Shown here one piece after another: positions 6,966 to 9,157 of a stretch of 9,157 bases of DNA (its first letter is position 1; each line of letters starts with the position of its first letter). The stretch comes from an uncultured Phascolarctobacterium sp. GTDB lineage: Bacteria > Bacillota > Negativicutes > Acidaminococcales > Acidaminococcaceae. A program made the position numbers and the translations under genes. The stretch is taken from assembly GCA_900553055.1 (NCBI GenBank), contig USBV01000059.1, positions 1 to 9,157 on the forward strand, given 5' to 3'. Under the pieces are notes generated by a model. That model worked only from the letters and a program-made list of their open reading frames with translations, had not been told where the DNA came from and did not search any database.

Positions 6966-7001
6966 TAATTACACCACCTTAATAATCCTTAAACACTAGA
7001 C

Positions 7002-7028
7002 AAAAAGGGGCGACAAACTTGCCGCCCC
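7002..7028 (-). terminator. Intra-operon terminator/attenuator between lipoprotein and permease genes
   Basis: Read on minus, GGGGCGGCA (7020-7028) pairs with TGTCGCCCC (7007-7015) around a 4-nt loop, followed by TTTTT (7002-7006). The 9-bp stem has one G-U pair that exists only in the minus-strand RNA; the plus strand has an A-C mismatch there, which supports minus orientation. It begins 13 nt after the lipoprotein stop codon. The permease has no obvious promoter of its own, so this is likely a partial terminator that leaves the binding protein more abundant than the membrane parts. Confidence 0.8.
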
Positions 7029-7041
7029 CACTTTTAGCTTG

Positions 7042-7887
7042 TTATTTTGCCAAAGGTTGTTTTTTAATAGCTTCGTCCATAATTTTGTTGAAGTCAGCTT
7101 CGGTCATGCTGCCCAGAACCTTGTTCATAGCGTCGGTCAATTCTTTGTTGCCCTTCTTAACAGCGATACCAATTTCTACGTCCTCACGAGAGGTTTTGAA
7201 ACCTTTGCCTTCGGGGAATTCAACCATTACCAGCTCGTGGTTAGCAAAAGCAGCAGCTTTAGCAGTCGGAATGTCGGTTACGATCAGGTTGCATTTGCCA
7301 GATTTCAAAGCTACAATCATGCCAGGAACGGTGTCAATAGCAGGCAGCTTTTTAACATCGGGAACTTGGTCGATTTGGTCATACCAAATGGTATTCAGCT
7401 GGGAGGTTGCAACAGAGCCTTTGAGGTCAGCAACACTCTTAGCCTTAGCTTGAGCAGAATCCTTCTTAACCAGAGCTACTACGGTTGCATAGTAGTAGGG
7501 CTTGGTGAAGTCAACAGTTTCTTTACGTTTAGAGGTGATGGACATACCAGCGATAGCAGCATCGATTTTGCCGGATACAACTGCAGGGGGCAGACCATCC
7601 CATTCAATTTTGTGTACTTCCAGGGTTGCGCCCATGGAGTCAGCCAATTTTTTTGCGATGATAACGTCATAGCCATAAGCATATTCGTTGGAGCCGGCAA
7701 TTTTAACTGCGCCACCTTCAGCAGAGGTTTGGGACCAGTTGTAGGGAGCATATGCGCATTCCATACCAACCTTCAAAACCTTCTTCGGAGCTTCAGCCTT
7801 TTTCTCGCTGCTGCCGCCGCAGCCAGCCATAATTGCCATTGCTGCAACCATCATGCAGCACAAAGCCAATTTCAAATACTTTTTCAT
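7042..7887 (-). CDS. Polar amino-acid ABC transporter substrate-binding lipoprotein
   Basis: 281 residues from ATG 7885-7887. Residues 1-23 are a lipoprotein signal (MKKYLK, hydrophobic core, lipobox I-M-A-G-C with Cys23), so the mature protein is anchored in the membrane envelope by its lipid. The rest is a periplasmic-binding-protein fold of SBP family 3: KVGMECAYAPYNW at about 42, YGYDVIIAKKLADSMG, AAIAGMSITSKRKETVDFTKPYY (the Arg there normally grips the ligand carboxylate), and LIVTDIPTA. The length fits the family. An upstream GTG at 7894-7896 keeps the frame open, but AAAGG (7898-7902 on plus) is 10 nt from the ATG and only 1 nt from the GTG, so the ATG is used. It is the first gene of the importer operon, with its own promoter and followed by an attenuator. 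The ligand is an amino acid, but which one cannot be told. Confidence 0.95.
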   Translation of the reverse strand: MKKYLKLALCCMMVAAMAIMAGCGGSSEKKAEAPKKVLKVGMECAYAPYNWSQTSAEGGAVKIAGSNEYAYGYDVIIAKKLADSMGATLEVHKIEWDGLPPAVVSGKIDAAIAGMSITSKRKETVDFTKPYYYATVVALVKKDSAQAKAKSVADLKGSVATSQLNTIWYDQIDQVPDVKKLPAIDTVPGMIVALKSGKCNLIVTDIPTAKAAAFANHELVMVEFPEGKGFKTSREDVEIGIAVKKGNKELTDAMNKVLGSMTEADFNKIMDEAIKKQPLAK

Positions 7888-7927
7888 ATTACACACACCT
7901 TTCCCTTATTGGAATCATCCTTTTTAA

Positions 7928-7956
7928 TTGGTATTACTTTACTATATTTTTGTCAA
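7928..7956 (-). promoter_or_regulatory. Probable promoter of the amino-acid importer operon
   Basis: A perfect -35 TTGACA lies on minus at 7951-7956. At 17 nt spacing the -10 is TACCAA (7928-7933), which is weak. An alternative -10, TATAGT (7941-7946), would need a poor -35. Either start gives a leader of some 35-50 nt before ATG 7887. The position between divergent genes fits, but the exact start is uncertain. Confidence 0.45.
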
Positions 7957-8055
7957 AAAAGCAAGCTACAAAAGCAAGATATAATGTATACATAGATAAG
8001 AGCAGTCCAAGCTTGTTTTTTCTGTTTTTTCCAAGCACCATAGTATAAATAGTAG

Positions 8056-8061
8056 TATAAT
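8056..8061 (+). promoter_or_regulatory. TATAAT -10 element, possible cupin promoter
   Basis: A perfect TATAAT is present 28 nt before the cupin start. TAGTATAA occurs twice just here (8041-8048 and 8054-8061). No good -35 is found at 16-18 nt, so this is only a likely position for the promoter. Confidence 0.3.
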
Positions 8062-8088
8062 AAGAACAAAAATAAAGGAGGCTTTTGC

Positions 8089-8436
8089 ATGCTATTGCAA
8101 AATATGAAAACTGACATCAGCTGCAACCGCTTTGGCGGCAATGGCGATGTAATTATTGAGCATTATATCGATGAAGGTATGTTAAATGACACAGTTGTTA
8201 TGTATGCCAGGGTAACACTAAAGCCAGGCTGCAGCTTGGGCTATCATGTACACACCGGTAACAGCGAAACTATTGTTGTTTTACAAGGCACTGCCGAATA
8301 CAATGACAATGGCACTCCCATGACGCTACATGTCGGCGACAGGGTGCATTGCCCCAATGGTGAAGGTCATGCCATTGGTAATCCCGAAAATGCTAGCGAG
8401 GATTTGCTGCTGCAAGCGCTGGTCATCAAAGGATAA
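8089..8436 (+). CDS. Small single-domain cupin protein
   Basis: A 115-residue cytosolic beta-barrel protein of the Cupin_2 type. Both cupin motifs match the textbook pattern exactly. Motif 1 is G47-x5-H53-x-H55-x4-E60-x6-G67 (GYHVHTGNSETIVVLQG). Motif 2 is G83-x5-P89-x-G91-x2-H94-x3-N98 (CPNGEGHAIGN). The four metal ligands would be His53, His55, Glu60 and His94, so a divalent metal site is intact. The ribosome site AAAGGAGG (8074-8081) lies 7 nt before ATG 8089 and is near-perfect. The gene stands alone, divergent from the ABC importer and convergent with tRNA-Lys. Proteins of this size and type range from isomerases to small-molecule sensors; neither sequence nor context decides. It may be a stand-alone sugar- or metabolite-binding cupin. 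Confidence 0.92.
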   Translation: MLLQNMKTDISCNRFGGNGDVIIEHYIDEGMLNDTVVMYARVTLKPGCSLGYHVHTGNSETIVVLQGTAEYNDNGTPMTLHVGDRVHCPNGEGHAIGNPENASEDLLLQALVIKG

Positions 8437-8442
8437 GCACAT

Positions 8443-8475
8443 AAAACAAAAACCGTCCGTATTCCTACGGACGGT
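8443..8475 (-). terminator. Terminator of tRNA-Lys, possibly shared with the cupin gene
   Basis: ACCGTCCGTA (8452-8461) and TACGGACGGT (8466-8475) form a perfect 10-bp stem with loop TTCC. On minus it is followed by TTTTTGTTTT (8443-8452), a good T-run just downstream of tRNA-Lys. On plus only GTATTT follows, so stopping cupin transcription there would be weak. Confidence 0.85.
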
Positions 8476-8485
8476 GTATTTGCGT

Positions 8486-8561
8486 TGGTGATTCACCGGG
8501 GATTCGAACCCCGGACACCCTGATTAAAAGTCAGGTGCTCTACCAACTGAGCTACGGGCAC
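8486..8561 (-). tRNA. tRNA-Lys (anticodon TTT) with unpaired acceptor stem
   Basis: The 76-nt cloverleaf has a sound D arm (GCTC/GAGC), anticodon arm (CCTGA-CTTTTAA-TCAGG, anticodon TTT at 8526-8528) and T arm (CGGGG-TTCGAAT-CCCCG), and ends in encoded ACCA (8486-8489). However, the 5' acceptor strand GTGCCCG (8555-8561) does not match the 3' strand GTGAATC (8490-8496). Only positions 1-72 and 5-68 can pair. The 3' strand would need GATTCAC at the 5' end, and the 5' strand would need CGGGCAC at the 3' end. A strong promoter (8593-8621) and a terminator (8443-8475) flank it, so it is probably transcribed. It may be a recombined or decayed copy, an edited tRNA, or reflect a sequence error. Identity as a lysine-type tRNA is clear; function is doubtful. 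Confidence 0.8.
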
Positions 8562-8575
8562 AAATACTCAATTTG

Positions 8576-8603
8576 CCTGTTACAGCTTAAATATTGTAAC
8601 AGG
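8576..8603. repeat. 9-bp inverted repeat over the tRNA-Lys promoter start region
   Basis: CCTGTTACA (8576-8584) and TGTAACAGG (8595-8603) are perfect inverted copies 10 nt apart. The right arm overlaps the -10 element (8593-8598) of the tRNA-Lys promoter, and the left arm covers the first transcribed bases. This is the placement of a repressor operator, or of a leader stem. Confidence 0.5.
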
Positions 8604-8621
8604 TATGGGAGAAAAAGTCAA
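8593..8621 (-). promoter_or_regulatory. Strong promoter of tRNA-Lys
   Basis: On minus, TTGACT (8616-8621) and TACAAT (8593-8598) are 17 nt apart, each one base from consensus. Transcription would start near 8586, giving a 5' leader of about 25 nt before the tRNA at 8561. Confidence 0.75.
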
Positions 8622-8690
8622 GCTTTTTGCCGCATTTTCAGCCAGAAAATCTGCCGCAGGGCAGCTGGTGCAGGAACCTGAAGCATAAAC

Positions 8691-8753
8691 GCATTGCAAA
8701 ACAGAATAAATATATTGAAAAACAATAAAAATGTATTGCAAAACGATGCGATG
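8691..8753. repeat. Three direct repeats with exact 21-bp period upstream of the DUF2975 gene
   Basis: ATTGCAAAAC (8693-8702), ATTGAAAAAC (8714-8723) and ATTGCAAAAC (8735-8744) start exactly 21 bp apart, two helical turns, so all face the same side of the DNA. Similarity extends slightly beyond the 10-mers, for example a purine-pyrimidine pair before each. The third copy overlaps the -35 of the DUF2975 promoter. This is the pattern of a multi-site regulator-binding region. Confidence 0.65.
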
Positions 8754-8764
8754 TATGCTATGAT
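8736..8764 (+). promoter_or_regulatory. Promoter of the DUF2975 gene (extended -10)
   Basis: TTGCAA (8736-8741), 17 nt, then TATGAT (8759-8764) preceded by TGC, an extended -10. Transcription would start near 8771, with AGGGGG (8793-8798) as ribosome site before ATG 8807. An inverted pair CGATGC/GCATCG (8744-8749 with 8769-8774) brackets the -10. Confidence 0.65.
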
Positions 8765-8806
8765 AACAGCATCGGATATACCATAAAACATCAGGGGGAA
8801 TGACCA

Positions 8807-9052
8807 ATGCGTCAATTACCAGAAAACTTTTTTGGCTGGAACGACCACAAAAGCATTATGCTGACCAAGTTCGCCACCCTGGCGGCGGCCATGGGGTGCG
8901 TGGTGATGGTGCTGTGCGGGCCGCGCATCGTCAGCTGGGTTTTGGCGGTGCACGCGCTGCAGCTGGTGCATGGGCCAAAGCTGGGGTATTTTTTGCTGGG
9001 GCTGGGCTATTGCAGCGCCGCGCTGGCCCTGTGGATGCTGTATAACCTGTAA
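8807..9052 (+). CDS. DUF2975 membrane protein, N-terminal half, cut by in-frame TAA
   Basis: 81 residues from ATG 8807 with AGGGGG (8793-8798) 8 nt upstream; the overlapping ATG at 8800 is too close to that site. A polar N terminus (GWNDHKSI) is followed by two hydrophobic segments, roughly 20-50 and 58-80, as in DUF2975 (YoaS-like) integral membrane proteins. The frame stops at TAA 9050-9052 but continues in the same frame with the rest of the family pattern (next entry), so this is a truncated product of a broken or recently mutated gene. In many Firmicutes this gene precedes a small YozG-like helix-turn-helix regulator, which would lie beyond the right edge. Codons are markedly richer in CTG, GTG, GCG and GGG than those of the cupin gene nearby. 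The physiological role of the family is unknown to me. Confidence 0.75.
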   Translation: MRQLPENFFGWNDHKSIMLTKFATLAAAMGCVVMVLCGPRIVSWVLAVHALQLVHGPKLGYFLLGLGYCSAALALWMLYNL

Positions 9053-9157
9053 ATGTTTTTGGCGCGCATTGAAAAAGAAGAGGTGTTTACCCCTGCCAAC
9101 GTGTTGGCCCTGCGGCGCATCAGCTGGTGCTGCACCTGGGCTGCAGCGCTCTGCCTG
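9053..9157 (+). pseudogene. In-frame continuation of DUF2975 protein after the stop, partial at right edge
   Basis: Directly after TAA 9050-9052 the same frame continues from ATG 9053 for 35 codons to the edge. It reads FLARIEKEEVFTPANV then LALRRISWCC, which is the most conserved part of DUF2975 as I remember it (IEKGEVF...N...LRRISWCC). The spacing between the upstream LWMLYNL and this block fits an uninterrupted protein, so a single-codon nonsense change is the simplest reading. TAAATG could permit re-initiation, but there is no ribosome site before 9053. Confidence 0.65.

Noticed and set aside
7888..7896. GTG 7896 as start of the binding lipoprotein
   Set aside because: AAAGG lies 1 nt away, while ATG 7887 has a 10-nt spacing and begins a standard MKK signal peptide.
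7039..7995. 318-codon open frame on plus, opposite the substrate-binding lipoprotein gene and longer than it
   Set aside because: It has no ribosome site or recognisable domain. The minus-strand gene has a lipobox, an SD site and family motifs, so the plus frame is an antisense shadow.
8605..8688. 27-codon frame (MGEKVKLFAAFSARK...) between tRNA-Lys and the DUF2975 gene
   Set aside because: No proper ribosome site or promoter on plus, it overlaps the tRNA-Lys promoter, and nothing recognisable is encoded.
8691..8753. The three repeats as a CRISPR remnant
   Set aside because: Units are only 21 bp with a 10-bp conserved core and no spacer-length unique sequence or cas gene. Placement at a promoter fits binding sites better.
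8800..9045. Overlapping 81-codon frame from ATG 8800
   Set aside because: The SD is only 1 nt away, the product is Gly/Ala/Arg-rich with no hydrophobic segments, and the +1 frame from 8807 matches DUF2975.

Overview
The window looks like chromosome from a low-to-mid GC Firmicute, most likely a Gram-negative-type Negativicutes member (Phascolarctobacterium/Acidaminococcus-like). This is inference from the gene set: metF beside a stand-alone MetH-reactivation-domain protein, an exported DUF4127 protein, a DUF2975 protein, AGGAGG-type ribosome sites and tRNAs with encoded CCA. No phage, IS or CRISPR is visible.

Layout. Positions 1-1332 (minus strand) hold a one-carbon/methionine unit: metF with a GTG start and a good promoter, followed by a MetH activation-domain protein that runs off the left edge. 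Positions 1333-1772 (plus) are non-coding apart from tRNA-Ser(CGA), which has a consensus-like promoter, a roughly 175-nt leader forming a long imperfect hairpin, and a terminator. Positions 1782-5282 (minus) look like one operon: exported DUF4127 protein, then a GNAT acetyltransferase, then the Mn/Fe transporter MntH. Positions 5363-7956 (minus) carry a polar amino-acid ABC importer in the order lipoprotein, permease, ATPase. A hairpin plus T-run after the lipoprotein gene probably makes that component more abundant, and a strong nested terminator ends the unit. Positions 8089-8436 (plus) are a single small cupin gene, divergent from the importer. Positions 8443-8621 (minus) are tRNA-Lys(UUU) with a strong promoter and terminator but an acceptor stem that does not pair. 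Positions 8691-9157 (plus) hold a DUF2975 gene behind a good promoter with three direct repeats exactly 21 bp apart; its reading frame is cut by an in-frame TAA directly followed by ATG.

How the parts connect. MetF makes 5-methyl-THF for methionine synthase, and the reactivation-domain protein presumably keeps a cobalamin-dependent synthase active. The other operons are ordinary nutrient uptake (amino acids, manganese). The least explained items are the DUF4127-MntH grouping, the structured tRNA-Ser leader, the chimeric-looking tRNA-Lys and the phased repeats before the broken DUF2975 gene. I see no clear new multi-gene defence or biosynthetic system here. The only stretch over 300 bases without a gene is 1266-1631.
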